Shown here one piece after another: positions 50,241 to 58,025 of a DNA stretch of 64,000 nt (its first letter is position 1; the number at the start of each line of letters is the position of its first letter). Both the position numbers and the translations under genes were made by a program. The DNA is from Bin65 sp965221645 (GTDB lineage Bacteria > Pseudomonadota > Alphaproteobacteria > Bin65). Where the stretch lies: assembly GCA_965221645.1 (NCBI GenBank), contig OZ244899.1, positions 310,001-374,000 on the forward strand. The letters are read 5' to 3'. The notes under the pieces are model-generated. The model was not told where the DNA came from, ran no database searches, and worked only from the letters and a program-made list of their open reading frames with translations.

Positions 50241-50684
50241 TCCACGCCCGGTCGTCACCTCGCCAGGTCCACCCATCACCCACGCCTCCCGACGGCAAAG
50301 GGCCATCTTCCCTGTCCGTTCGATCCCCTGTCAAGAAGTTCCAGCCACGACAGCGGGGCGGGCCGGTGGTGACGTGGCGTTGCAGGTGCCCGGCTGAAAC
50401 GTTTGACGGCTCCATGGTCGGAAAGCCCCTTCAGGCCAGGGCTTCGTCGGCGCGCCTTCGACCGGGCCAGGGAACGGCGAACTCGGATTCCACGGCTTCA
50501 CGAATGCGACGGATCATGAACCATGCAGATTTTCGAGTGATCTTCAGATCGCAATGCAGCTTCGTGGATGAAATGCTCTTGAGATCGACGGCATGCAGGA
50601 ACATCGCAATGACCTACCTCCTCAGGGGAATCCTGGATTCAGCCATGACACTGCCGGTACGAACCGAGAAGCGTTTACGGCATG
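50241..50684 (-). pseudogene. Relic of an IS1595-family transposase
   Basis: Minus-strand frames read SCRKRFSVRTGSVMAESRIP, then (after an in-frame stop) FLHAVDLKSISSTKLHCDLK and SAWFMIRRIREAVESEFA, clear matches to the IS1595 transposase core and similar to that at 36915-37877. Farther on, GPVE and HLQRHV can be seen in shifted frames, so most of the catalytic region is deleted. It joins a glgC fragment on one side and the leader of the second methyltransferase on the other. The putative upstream start of that methyltransferase lies within this relic. Confidence 0.75.
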
Positions 50685-50943
50685 ACCGGCAAGCGTTTCT
50701 CCATAGTCCATCGCGTAAATATGATCGCCCGGAAGGATCAGCACATGCCGGGGCCGATAGGCGTCAATGATGTCAAGGCACTGGAACACCGCGTTGGCCG
50801 TCCCCTCATACCACGTCTCGTCATCAAGCCACTGCTGGGCCGGGATAATGTCGATGAATTCCCCACGTTCCGCACTCAGACCGCTCCAGCCTTGCGTCAG
50901 ATGCTGGATCAGAGAGTGCGACTTGTACTGCGTCAGAACACAA
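50685..50943 (-). pseudogene. glgC: Fragment of glucose-1-phosphate adenylyltransferase
   Basis: About 85 codons of GlgC: LTQYKSHSLIQHLTQGW, ERGEFIDIIPAQQ, DETWYEGTANAVFQ and HVLILPGDHIYAMDYGE are all family landmarks of the nucleotide-binding domain. Both ends are missing: on one side it meets the IS1595 relic inside the codons after MDYGE, and on the other the pqqE stop codon. It has no biological link to PQQ and marks a rearrangement, probably brought in by mobile DNA. Confidence 0.82.
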
Positions 50944-52068
50944 TCACCGCGAAAAGCTGCGATACAGGAACTCGGTTGACGCAGTCGACTCCCTCCGGGC
51001 GATGGAAAGCAGTTCATCATGCCATGGAGATTTTTCGCAGGCAGGATCGGTTTCGCCGACATTGCCCGTGATCGCGAGTGCCTGACAACGGCAACCGCCC
51101 CAGTCGATTTCGCGCCTGTCGCATCCTCTGCAACGATCCGGCATCCAGTCGATGCCACGGAACATCTGGAACAATGGCGCTCCGTACCAGATCGATTTGA
51201 GGTCTTCCCTGCGAACGCTTGGAAAATCAACTCCTGGTATCGTTTCGGCTGCATGGCAAGGCAAGGCGCGACCAGACGGCGTGATGTTGAGGCTGTTACG
51301 AGCCCATCCACCCATGCAAGGCTTCGGGTAGCGCGCGTAATAGTCCGGCACGACCGAATCGATCACAATGCGTCCGCGATACGCCTCTCGGGCGCGATCG
51401 ACAATGTCCACCGCAGCCATCACCTGGTCGCGGGTCGGCATCAGCGCCTGCCGGTTTTCCAGTGCCCAGCCATAATACTGTGCATGCGCAACTTCCAGCC
51501 GCCGAGCACCCAGGTCCACTGCCAATTCGATCATCCGGGGCAATCGCTCGATCGTCAGGCGGTGCACGACGAAATTGATCGTCAGAGGCAGGTCAAGATC
51601 ACGCACGGCTTGCGCCGTCGACAACTTTTCACCGAGCGATCCCGGCCGACCGGTAACAAGATCGTTCAATGCCGGTTCCGGAGCCTGCACGGATAGCTGG
51701 ACATGGTCCAGCCCGGCTTCGGCCAGCCGTTCAAGCAACCCAGCCGCGAGCGCGACGCCGGCGGTGACAAGATTGCTGTAAAAACCAACCGCGCGGCAGT
51801 GCTCGACAAGGCTCTCCAGATCAGGCCGCCGGGTCGGCTCACCACCGGACAGGTGAACCTGAAGGACACCCAAGCCGGCAGCCTCGCTTAACACACGCTT
51901 CCACTCGTCCGTCGATAGTTCGGTGTCTCGCTTTTCCAGCTCGAGCGGATTCGAACAATAGGGACATCGGAGAGGACATCGGTGCGTCAGTTCCGCAAGC
52001 AAACCGAGCGGTGGTCCAACATCGGGCTTGCCGCTTTCGGACGGATCACCGGATTTTGCGGCGCTCAC
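50944..52068 (-). CDS. pqqE: PQQ biosynthesis radical SAM enzyme PqqE
   Basis: Links Glu and Tyr of the PqqA peptide by a radical reaction, the first step to PQQ. The 374-residue protein has the radical-SAM cluster CPLRCPYC (Cys31, 35, 38), a following HLSGGEPTRRPDL and the C-terminal SPASM auxiliary-cluster cysteines (CMGGWARN, CHAAETIPG, CRGCDRREIDWGGCRCQA). It overlaps pqqD by four bases. Its last few codons abut the glgC fragment, so the extreme C-terminus (STEFLYRSFSR) may not be original. Confidence 0.95.
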   Translation of the reverse strand: MSAAKSGDPSESGKPDVGPPLGLLAELTHRCPLRCPYCSNPLELEKRDTELSTDEWKRVLSEAAGLGVLQVHLSGGEPTRRPDLESLVEHCRAVGFYSNLVTAGVALAAGLLERLAEAGLDHVQLSVQAPEPALNDLVTGRPGSLGEKLSTAQAVRDLDLPLTINFVVHRLTIERLPRMIELAVDLGARRLEVAHAQYYGWALENRQALMPTRDQVMAAVDIVDRAREAYRGRIVIDSVVPDYYARYPKPCMGGWARNSLNITPSGRALPCHAAETIPGVDFPSVRREDLKSIWYGAPLFQMFRGIDWMPDRCRGCDRREIDWGGCRCQALAITGNVGETDPACEKSPWHDELLSIARRESTASTEFLYRSFSR

Positions 52069-52343
52069 AGTTGTACCATTCCTTTTTCAGCCATGCCGAC
52101 CAGGAACTCTCGAACATCGTCAGACACATCCGCAACATTGACATCGAACGCCTCCGCGAGGTCTGCTTCAATGGCCTCCAGCGTCCTGACACCATCACAC
52201 CGGGACAGGATTTCGACCGCAACGTCGTCGAGCTGGAAAACCCGTTCCGGACCGAGCAAGCTCCAGCTGCCGCGAACCTTGTCGTCTTTCAGGCGCACTC
52301 CACTCGGCAATTTCGGGGCAGAACTCGGGGAAATTTCGCTCAC
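52065..52343 (-). CDS. pqqD: PQQ biosynthesis peptide chaperone PqqD
   Basis: A 92-residue RRE-type protein that binds the PqqA peptide and presents it to PqqE. It contains the family segments LPSGVRLKDDKVRGSW, ERVFQLDDVAVEILSRCDG and the C-terminal VADVSDDVREFLVGMAEKG. Separate pqqD, not fused to pqqC, with four-base overlaps on both sides. Confidence 0.93.
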   Translation of the reverse strand: MSEISPSSAPKLPSGVRLKDDKVRGSWSLLGPERVFQLDDVAVEILSRCDGVRTLEAIEADLAEAFDVNVADVSDDVREFLVGMAEKGMVQL

Positions 52344-53122
52344 GCCGATCCTGCCCGGTTTTCAGGATCGAAGGCGCCAGGGGGAATGTTGCCGGGTACT
52401 ACGTAAGCATGGTGCAGGGCGTCGAGCTGCGCCCACAGCACCGAGCATTTGAACTTCAGCGCATTTAGGACCGCTTGCTGTGCCTCAACCGAGCGCGCAT
52501 TTTCCTTGACATAGGCAAGGGCAAATTCCGAGTCGCGCTGAGCCTGTGGCGGGCGCTTGTCGAAATAAGTCAGTATTTCAGAGGTCACAAAATCATAGTT
52601 TTTCAGCATCCCCCTCACGCGGGCGCCGATTGCCATGGACGAAAACAGTTCGGTAAGCGAGGAAGCGATCGCCTCCAGAACCGAGCGCTCGCCAACGAAA
52701 CCGATATAGGCGTCCACGGCAAACCGAGTGCCGGGCAACACGCCTTTGGTACTTTCGACATAGGCGCGATCCAGGCCCAAGCCGTCTGTCAGGACGGTCC
52801 AGCGGTACAGGCCGCCATCCGCATCAGAGTCGCCATCATGGTCAACGATGCGACGTCGCCACTCCCGGCGCAAGCATGGATCTTCCAGTCGCGCCAGCAG
52901 AGTTGCATCCTTGATCGGAATCCGGGACTGATAAAAGAAACGGTTTAGTGCCCAGGCTTGCACCTGAAACCTCGTCAGTTCCCCAGCGTTCAGCATCAAC
53001 TGGAAGGGGTGAAGATGGTGGTAATGCTCGGTACCGATCTGGCGCAGCGCCTTCTCGAGTTCATCGGGAGAGAGCAGGCCGTTCAAAGCCGAACCTCCAT
53101 GCCATCCTCGGCGATCTCCCAT
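52340..53122 (-). CDS. pqqC: Pyrroloquinoline-quinone synthase PqqC
   Basis: Catalyses the final ring closure and oxidation to PQQ. A 260-residue helical protein with the family stretch HLHPFQLMLNAGELTRFQVQ near the N-terminus, FYQSRIPIKDA, RRIVDHDGD and the later EILTYFDKRPPQAQRD. The printed start overlaps pqqB by 40 bases and includes about 15 residues (MGDRRGWHGG) not found in homologues. Translation from a start nearer LLSPDELEKAL is possible. Confidence 0.94.
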   Translation of the reverse strand: MGDRRGWHGGSALNGLLSPDELEKALRQIGTEHYHHLHPFQLMLNAGELTRFQVQAWALNRFFYQSRIPIKDATLLARLEDPCLRREWRRRIVDHDGDSDADGGLYRWTVLTDGLGLDRAYVESTKGVLPGTRFAVDAYIGFVGERSVLEAIASSLTELFSSMAIGARVRGMLKNYDFVTSEILTYFDKRPPQAQRDSEFALAYVKENARSVEAQQAVLNALKFKCSVLWAQLDALHHAYVVPGNIPPGAFDPENRAGSA

Positions 53123-53994
53123 CCCGCCGTGACGGCTTGCCGTCGTTCGTCAGAATTTTCGATGAGGACCGGATTCGTGTTGTTGATATGCACGAAAATT
53201 TTACGGCGCACGTTGAGGTCTCTGAAGGCGGCGATGGACCCATCCGGGCCAACCATGGAAATGTGACCCATTCTCTGGCCGGTCTTTTGCCCGACGCCGG
53301 CCGTCAGCATTTCGTCATCGGCCCACAACGTACCATCGAACAGGACGACTTCCGCGTTGGCCAGCCTGTTGCGCAAGGCAGGCGGCAGACGGGCGCAGCC
53401 CGGAACGTAGAAGGCAGTCTCGCCGGAAGGCCCGAAAAGCCTAACACCAACCGTCGTGTCTGTCTCAGCACCGATTTCCGGTTCGCCATCTTCCATGAAC
53501 AACGGAACCTTGCCGGGCACAGAAAAAATCTCGAAACCAACACCAAACCCTGTTTCGAAGACACCTTCGAGCGTCAGTGTCCGCCTGTCCACCGTTGACC
53601 GGTCCAGAGCATCAAAGATCACATTCTGCGCCAGAACGTCATGAACTGCCGACGTTGCATAGAGCGTAAACGGCTGCCGCTCGCGAAGCGTAAGCAGGCC
53701 GGCGATGTGATCGATATCGCCGTTGGTCAGAAGGACAGCCTTGATCGGCGAGTGCCGTTCGCCTTGACGGGGATGCAAGACCGGCGTGGACACGATCTGA
53801 TGGCGAATGTCCGGCGACGCATTCAACAGCAGCCACCGCTCACCATCAACCGATGCGATGATGGAAGACTGGGTTCGCGCAGTGACGTTTTCGTCTCCAC
53901 GCCAGAAACGCATGGAGACACCCTTGCCACAGTTCCATTGCGGGAAGCCACCGCCTGCAGCGGCCCCGATCACGATTATGCGCAGGCGGTCCAT
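53083..53994 (-). CDS. pqqB: PQQ biosynthesis protein PqqB
   Basis: A 303-residue metallo-beta-lactamase-fold oxidoreductase that hydroxylates the tyrosine of the precursor. It starts MDRLRIIVIGAAAGGGFPQW, with the metal motif TNGDIDHIAGLL and other ligands downstream (HINNTNPVLIENS). The length is normal for the family. It is 42 bases after pqqA. Confidence 0.95.
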   Translation of the reverse strand: MDRLRIIVIGAAAGGGFPQWNCGKGVSMRFWRGDENVTARTQSSIIASVDGERWLLLNASPDIRHQIVSTPVLHPRQGERHSPIKAVLLTNGDIDHIAGLLTLRERQPFTLYATSAVHDVLAQNVIFDALDRSTVDRRTLTLEGVFETGFGVGFEIFSVPGKVPLFMEDGEPEIGAETDTTVGVRLFGPSGETAFYVPGCARLPPALRNRLANAEVVLFDGTLWADDEMLTAGVGQKTGQRMGHISMVGPDGSIAAFRDLNVRRKIFVHINNTNPVLIENSDERRQAVTAGWEIAEDGMEVRL

Positions 53995-54036
53995 TCAATG
54001 CTGTCCGCCTGCGCCGTCAAGGAATGGAAAGTCTGC

Positions 54037-54117
54037 CTAGAACTCGGCCGGGTAGTAGGCGTTGATTTCCATGCCAACGCAGATTTCGACAGCCTTTGGC
54101 TTGGACCACTTTTTCAT
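54037..54117 (-). CDS. pqqA: PQQ precursor peptide PqqA
   Basis: A 26-residue peptide, MKKWSKPKAVEICVGMEINA, followed by YYPAEF. The Glu-x3-Tyr that is cross-linked is Glu17-Ile-Asn-Ala-Tyr21 of the MEINAYY motif. A strong ribosome binding site (GGAGG) sits 8 bases before the ATG. It heads pqqABCDE. Too short for most gene finders. Confidence 0.96.
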   Translation of the reverse strand: MKKWSKPKAVEICVGMEINAYYPAEF

Positions 54118-54202
54118 TGCTGTTTCCTCCTGATCTACAATTCTGCAACATAAACACAAAGACCACACGCATTCAATACCGTTTTGTGCGGCCGGGGCGG
54201 CG

Positions 54203-55159
54203 TCAATCGGTAGCCAGTTCCCGGAAACTCAGTTGGCCGCGGATTGCCGTTTCCGTAGGGGGCCGATACGTAACACCCGCCCTTTCGGCAAAGGCGGCGA
54301 CGCGGCCATCAGCGACCAAAACTCGAAGCAAGGCGCTTGCATGCGCAGCAAGCTGGGCATGCCGGTCAATGGTCACGAGTCCGATATCGTAGCGGATGCG
54401 GTGCTCGTAGCCGGAAAGCCTCAGCTTTGTGATTCCGTTCTGCTTGCGATGGCCATCGAACTTGTCGAGTTCGATGATGGCGGCGGCGTGCTTGCCACCC
54501 TCGAGCCGCCACAGAGTTCCAGGCCCAGGCGGGACCAGATCCAACTTCTGGCGCAGCATCCCTCCCCGGTACATCATCGCGATGGCGCCGGCGACTGTCC
54601 CCTGTTCCGCCAGAATTCTCTTTCCCGAAAGGTCCGTGAGCGTCCTGACGGTCAGGTTTGAACCTCCAGGCAGAACAACAACGAAGCGCGTGGACCGGTA
54701 GGGCGCCGTCAAGACGAGTTTGTCGAGGGTGACGACTTTTCCGACCGCACTGGGAGGCATGTCCCGATATCTGGGCAACGGGACAGAAGATCCGAATCCG
54801 CGGTTCATCACGTTTCGATGAAGTGGAACGCCACCCGCCATCTGACACAACCCGTACGACATGAACGCGTTTACTTCATCGATCGGATTGCTCTCCTCCT
54901 CATCTTCGCTTTCATACCAGACGACCTTGAACTTGACTGACAAGGAAGCAGCAATGGCTTTCAGCACCTCGTAATCCACGCCCCCGCCACCACTGTGCCG
55001 GCGATACGAAAGGACACCGCCATTCTGCGGCAGACATACCGACAGCGTCCCCCCCAGCGACTTCCCGAGCCTGTTCAGTTGCGCTGCTTCCCGATCCCTC
55101 CTGAAGACTTTTTTTTTGCGGGTTCCACCTTGCCGCCGCGCGAAGAGACATAGGCCCAC
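54203..55159 (-). CDS. xoxJ: XoxJ-like periplasmic binding protein, overlapping the cytochrome gene
   Basis: 318 residues. The domain from about residue 38 (GTLSVCLPQNGG) is a type II binding protein similar to those associated with quinoprotein dehydrogenases (TIGR03871, MxaJ/XoxJ), thought to help activate or assemble the dehydrogenase. Unlike homologues it has no signal peptide: the N-terminus is basic (TRKKKVFRRDREAAQ). The frame overlaps the end of the cytochrome c gene by 85 bases, lying in its -1 frame across a run of nine A. A -1 slip there would fuse it to the exported cytochrome. Otherwise it would start at an unsupported codon and stay in the cytoplasm. Confidence 0.75.
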   Translation of the reverse strand: MGLCLFARRQGGTRKKKVFRRDREAAQLNRLGKSLGGTLSVCLPQNGGVLSYRRHSGGGGVDYEVLKAIAASLSVKFKVVWYESEDEEESNPIDEVNAFMSYGLCQMAGGVPLHRNVMNRGFGSSVPLPRYRDMPPSAVGKVVTLDKLVLTAPYRSTRFVVVLPGGSNLTVRTLTDLSGKRILAEQGTVAGAIAMMYRGGMLRQKLDLVPPGPGTLWRLEGGKHAAAIIELDKFDGHRKQNGITKLRLSGYEHRIRYDIGLVTIDRHAQLAAHASALLRVLVADGRVAAFAERAGVTYRPPTETAIRGQLSFRELATD

Positions 55160-55437
55160 AACTGATCGATCTCGAAAGGTTTCAGCAAATCGCCCATTGC
55201 CGGCATGCTGCGCCTGCCCTTCCGGACTGATCGCCTAAAGCGGTCGAATTGATCACGGGGAAACTTGCTCAGGTCGAACGATGACGTTCCTGGATTGGCC
55301 ATTCCGGGACCATGGCAATGTTTGCACATCTGCCGGTACAGGGCAGCCCCTTTGCTGACGTCATCGGCAGTGGCCGGCGCTGCAAAATGCAACGCCGAGC
55401 CGGCCGCCAATACGCGGAGCAGGAGCCGTGCGATCAC
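55075..55437 (-). CDS. xoxG: Periplasmic cytochrome c, electron acceptor of the quinoprotein dehydrogenase
   Basis: A 120-residue class I cytochrome. The signal peptide (residues 1-24, ending APATA) precedes the haem site CKHCH (38-42) and a distal Met in RSMPAMGDLL. It starts four bases before the XoxF stop and ends with PAKKKSSGGIGKQRN, a lysine stretch encoded by the nine-A run. It is presumably the electron acceptor (XoxG-type) of the dehydrogenase encoded just upstream. Confidence 0.9.
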   Translation of the reverse strand: MIARLLLRVLAAGSALHFAAPATADDVSKGAALYRQMCKHCHGPGMANPGTSSFDLSKFPRDQFDRFRRSVRKGRRSMPAMGDLLKPFEIDQLWAYVSSRGGKVEPAKKKSSGGIGKQRN

Positions 55438-57095
55438 TTCGGCATCAGTGCAAAAGTCCAGACCGAGCCGCCGGCGGGAACGCTGGCAAGGCGCTTGTCA
55501 CCGGAGAACAGTGAGTAAACACCGCCAACACCGTTCACAACGGTGATATATTGCCGCCCGTTTGCAGTCCAGGTCACGGGCTGTCCGATGGTTCCGGAGC
55601 CCGTCTGGAAGGACCAGAGTTTCTGGCCGTTGTCAGCGTCAAAGGCTTCGAATTCGCCCGTCATTCGCCCGGTAAACACCAGACCGCCGCCGGTCGCCAG
55701 CACGCCGGCCATCCGGGGAATGCCTGAACCAACCTGCCATTTCGAGTTGCCTGTAAGCGGATCGATCGCCTTGAGATAGCCGCGGTTTTCCTGTGGCCAT
55801 ACCCAAGCAAACTCGACGCCGAAATAGAAGGTGCCAACCCGGAGCTTGGGCTCGACCGTCTTGTATGTCCAGCCGATATTCAGCGTATTCACGAATGCGA
55901 GGCGGCGTATCGGATCGAAAGCCATCGGCGACCAGTTCTTGCCGCCAAGGGCGGAAGGCCAGACCTCTTCCTTGTTGCCTTTTCGGACACTCGCAGTGAC
56001 CGCCGCTTCAACGGGGCGGCCAGACTTCATGTCGATCTTGTCGGCCCACGTGACCTTGACAAACTTGCTGGCTCTCAAGAGCTTGCCGGTCTTGCGATCC
56101 AGTACGTAGAAAAACCCGTTCCGATTTGCCTGCATGATGACATCACGGTCCTGTCCGTCGACCTTCAGCGTCGCCATCACGAGTTCGTTGACCCCGTCAT
56201 AGTCGTAGGGATCGTTGGGTGAGAACTGATAGTGCCAGACGATCTCGCCGGTCTTTGGCCGGATCGCCAGCACGGTATTGGTATAGAGATTGTCGCCCTT
56301 TCGAACGGTTGGATTCCAGGGGCCGGCGTTGCCGGTACCCCAGTAGACGAGATCCAGCTTCGCATCGTAGGTACCCGTCAACCAGGTCGGCGCGCCGCCA
56401 TGCTTCCAGGTGTCACCTGGCCATGTCTCGTTGCCCTTCTCGCCTTTCGCCGGGATCGTATAGCGCCTCCAAAGGCGTTTGCCGGTCTCGGGATCCCAAC
56501 CATCAAGGAAACCACGAATGCCGTATTCACCGCCCGAAATACCGGTTATGACCACGCCATTCGCGATCAGCGGCGCCACCGTCTGCGAATAGCCGGCTCT
56601 GAAGTCGATGGCTTTCTGTCTCCAGATGACCTTGCCGGTCTTCGCATCCAACGCAACGACATGCGCGTCCAGCGTGGTCCGGTATAATTTGCCCTGATAG
56701 ATGGCAACGCCCCGATTGACGATACCGCAACAGGCGACGCGCGGCGTTTCGGCAGGATAATCGACCTTGGTTTTCCAGATCTGCTTCCCGGTCAGAGGAT
56801 CCAACGCAATCGTCGATTTGTGTGTCGTGAGGTACATGACCCCGTTGTGAATGATCGGGTGACTCTCTTGACCTCGATTGCTGGCAAGGCTGTAATTCCA
56901 TACAGGTACGAGATTCTGGACCGTTGACTTGTCGATCTGCTTCAAAGGGCTGTATCGCTGTTGCCCGTAACCCATGCCGTAGGTCAGAATCGAATTTGTG
57001 TTTTTCTGGTCGTTTTCGAGATCTTTTGCAGATTGAGCCGCTGCCGGCGACGCTGCAGTGCCGAGTGCGATTGCAGCAACTATCAGACGCTTCAT
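55434..57095 (-). CDS. xoxF: Lanthanide-type PQQ-dependent alcohol (methanol/ethanol) dehydrogenase
   Basis: A periplasmic quinoprotein of 553 residues with a signal peptide (residues 1-20). The eight-bladed propeller shows Trp-docking repeats (LDPLTGKQIW, LDAKTGKVIW, IRPKTGEIVW). The PQQ-contacting disulfide Cys122-Cys123 (VACCGI) is present. The catalytic Asp298 is followed by Asp300 in DPYDYDGVN: this extra Asp is the marker of lanthanide-dependent enzymes (XoxF/ExaF type), replacing the Ala or Ser or Thr of calcium enzymes. It is somewhat short for XoxF (about 600), so ethanol or another alcohol is possible as substrate. First gene of an operon with cytochrome c, XoxJ-like protein and pqqABCDE. 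Confidence 0.9.
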   Translation of the reverse strand: MKRLIVAAIALGTAASPAAAQSAKDLENDQKNTNSILTYGMGYGQQRYSPLKQIDKSTVQNLVPVWNYSLASNRGQESHPIIHNGVMYLTTHKSTIALDPLTGKQIWKTKVDYPAETPRVACCGIVNRGVAIYQGKLYRTTLDAHVVALDAKTGKVIWRQKAIDFRAGYSQTVAPLIANGVVITGISGGEYGIRGFLDGWDPETGKRLWRRYTIPAKGEKGNETWPGDTWKHGGAPTWLTGTYDAKLDLVYWGTGNAGPWNPTVRKGDNLYTNTVLAIRPKTGEIVWHYQFSPNDPYDYDGVNELVMATLKVDGQDRDVIMQANRNGFFYVLDRKTGKLLRASKFVKVTWADKIDMKSGRPVEAAVTASVRKGNKEEVWPSALGGKNWSPMAFDPIRRLAFVNTLNIGWTYKTVEPKLRVGTFYFGVEFAWVWPQENRGYLKAIDPLTGNSKWQVGSGIPRMAGVLATGGGLVFTGRMTGEFEAFDADNGQKLWSFQTGSGTIGQPVTWTANGRQYITVVNGVGGVYSLFSGDKRLASVPAGGSVWTFALMPK

Positions 57096-57570
57096 GTCAA
57101 GGATCTCCCAATCTTCATTTATGGTTCGTTTCGCGATTCACGCGATCCAATTGTCCTCGAAATGTTAACGGACGACCCGGGCAGATGCAATCATTAAGTC
57201 GGCCCGTCGGAAAACTGGAAAGGGTTGAACGTTCACGTGAGTGCGGTGTCAGGCGGCAAAGTGAGGAAATGACACCTGGTCCCGTCCCGTTATCCGCTGT
57301 TTTCGGCGGTTCGGAACCCTTTCGGTGCGTGATGATTTTGCACGGGTGTTCTGGAGCGGATGTCTGATGTGTTGCCGGAGACGGCGCGACGCCCTGGCTC
57401 TGGGTTTAGAGGGTAGCACGTCCGGTTTTCTGTCGTCATGCCTTGTTTTTGAGTGTTTCCGGTTTGTGGTGCTGTTCTGGAAAGCGTGTTTGCGCTGTGG
57501 TCTTTGGCGTTGTATGGTGTTGTTTGGTCTTGCCGGTTGTGGTTGTCCGGCGCGTCTGGGGGAGGGCTGC
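57096..57570. other. Divergent region with a G/T-rich leader before the molybdenum hydroxylase genes
   Basis: About 475 bases. Left part: the promoter region of xoxF. Right part (57400-57570): almost no A on the plus strand and long runs of G and T, very unlike neighbouring DNA. A shadow frame from 57325 leads into the next gene but is Cys/Arg/Leu-rich and has no start signal. GGGGGAGG just before 57571 is the likely ribosome binding site. Confidence 0.5.
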
Positions 57571-58023
57571 ATGATTTCATTCACGCTGAACGGTGAGCGT
57601 GCGGAGGTTTCCGCGTCGGAGGAGACGCCCTTGCTGTGGGTGGTCCGTGAGGACCTCCGGCTGTCGGGGACGAAGTTCGGCTGCGGTGTCGGCCAGTGCG
57701 GTGCGTGCACGGTTCATGTCGACGGTTCTGCGGTGCTTTCGTGCCAGACGTCGGTGGGCGACGTTGCGGGGCGTCGGGTGACGACGATCGAGGGCCTGTC
57801 TCCGGATTCGAGCCATCCTCTCCAGAAGGCGTGGATTGCGGAGCAGGTTCCGCAGTGCGGCTACTGCCAGTCGGGCCAGATCATGCGTGCGGCGGCGCTG
57901 CTGGCGCGGAACGGGAAGCCGAGCCGCCGGGAGATCGTCTCGCACATGAAGGGGAACATCTGCCGCTGCGGCACGTACATCCGGATCGTGGCGGCGATCG
58001 AGCGCGCTGCGCGGGAGGGCTGA
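57571..58023 (+). CDS. iorA: Isoquinoline 1-oxidoreductase-like alpha subunit, 2Fe-2S protein
   Basis: 150 residues from the ATG after the GGGGGAGG site. Two [2Fe-2S] clusters: the plant-ferredoxin type with Cys38, 43, 46 (CGVGQCGAC) and 58, and the helical type with Cys96, 99 (CGYC) and Cys131, 133 (CRCG). It passes electrons from the molybdenum subunit encoded next (stop TGA, then ATG two bases later). The family (IorA, CoxS-like) acts on N-heterocycles or aldehydes. The substrate here is unknown. Codon use differs from that of the surrounding genes. Confidence 0.9.
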   Translation: MISFTLNGERAEVSASEETPLLWVVREDLRLSGTKFGCGVGQCGACTVHVDGSAVLSCQTSVGDVAGRRVTTIEGLSPDSSHPLQKAWIAEQVPQCGYCQSGQIMRAAALLARNGKPSRREIVSHMKGNICRCGTYIRIVAAIERAAREG

Positions 58024-58025
58024 CC

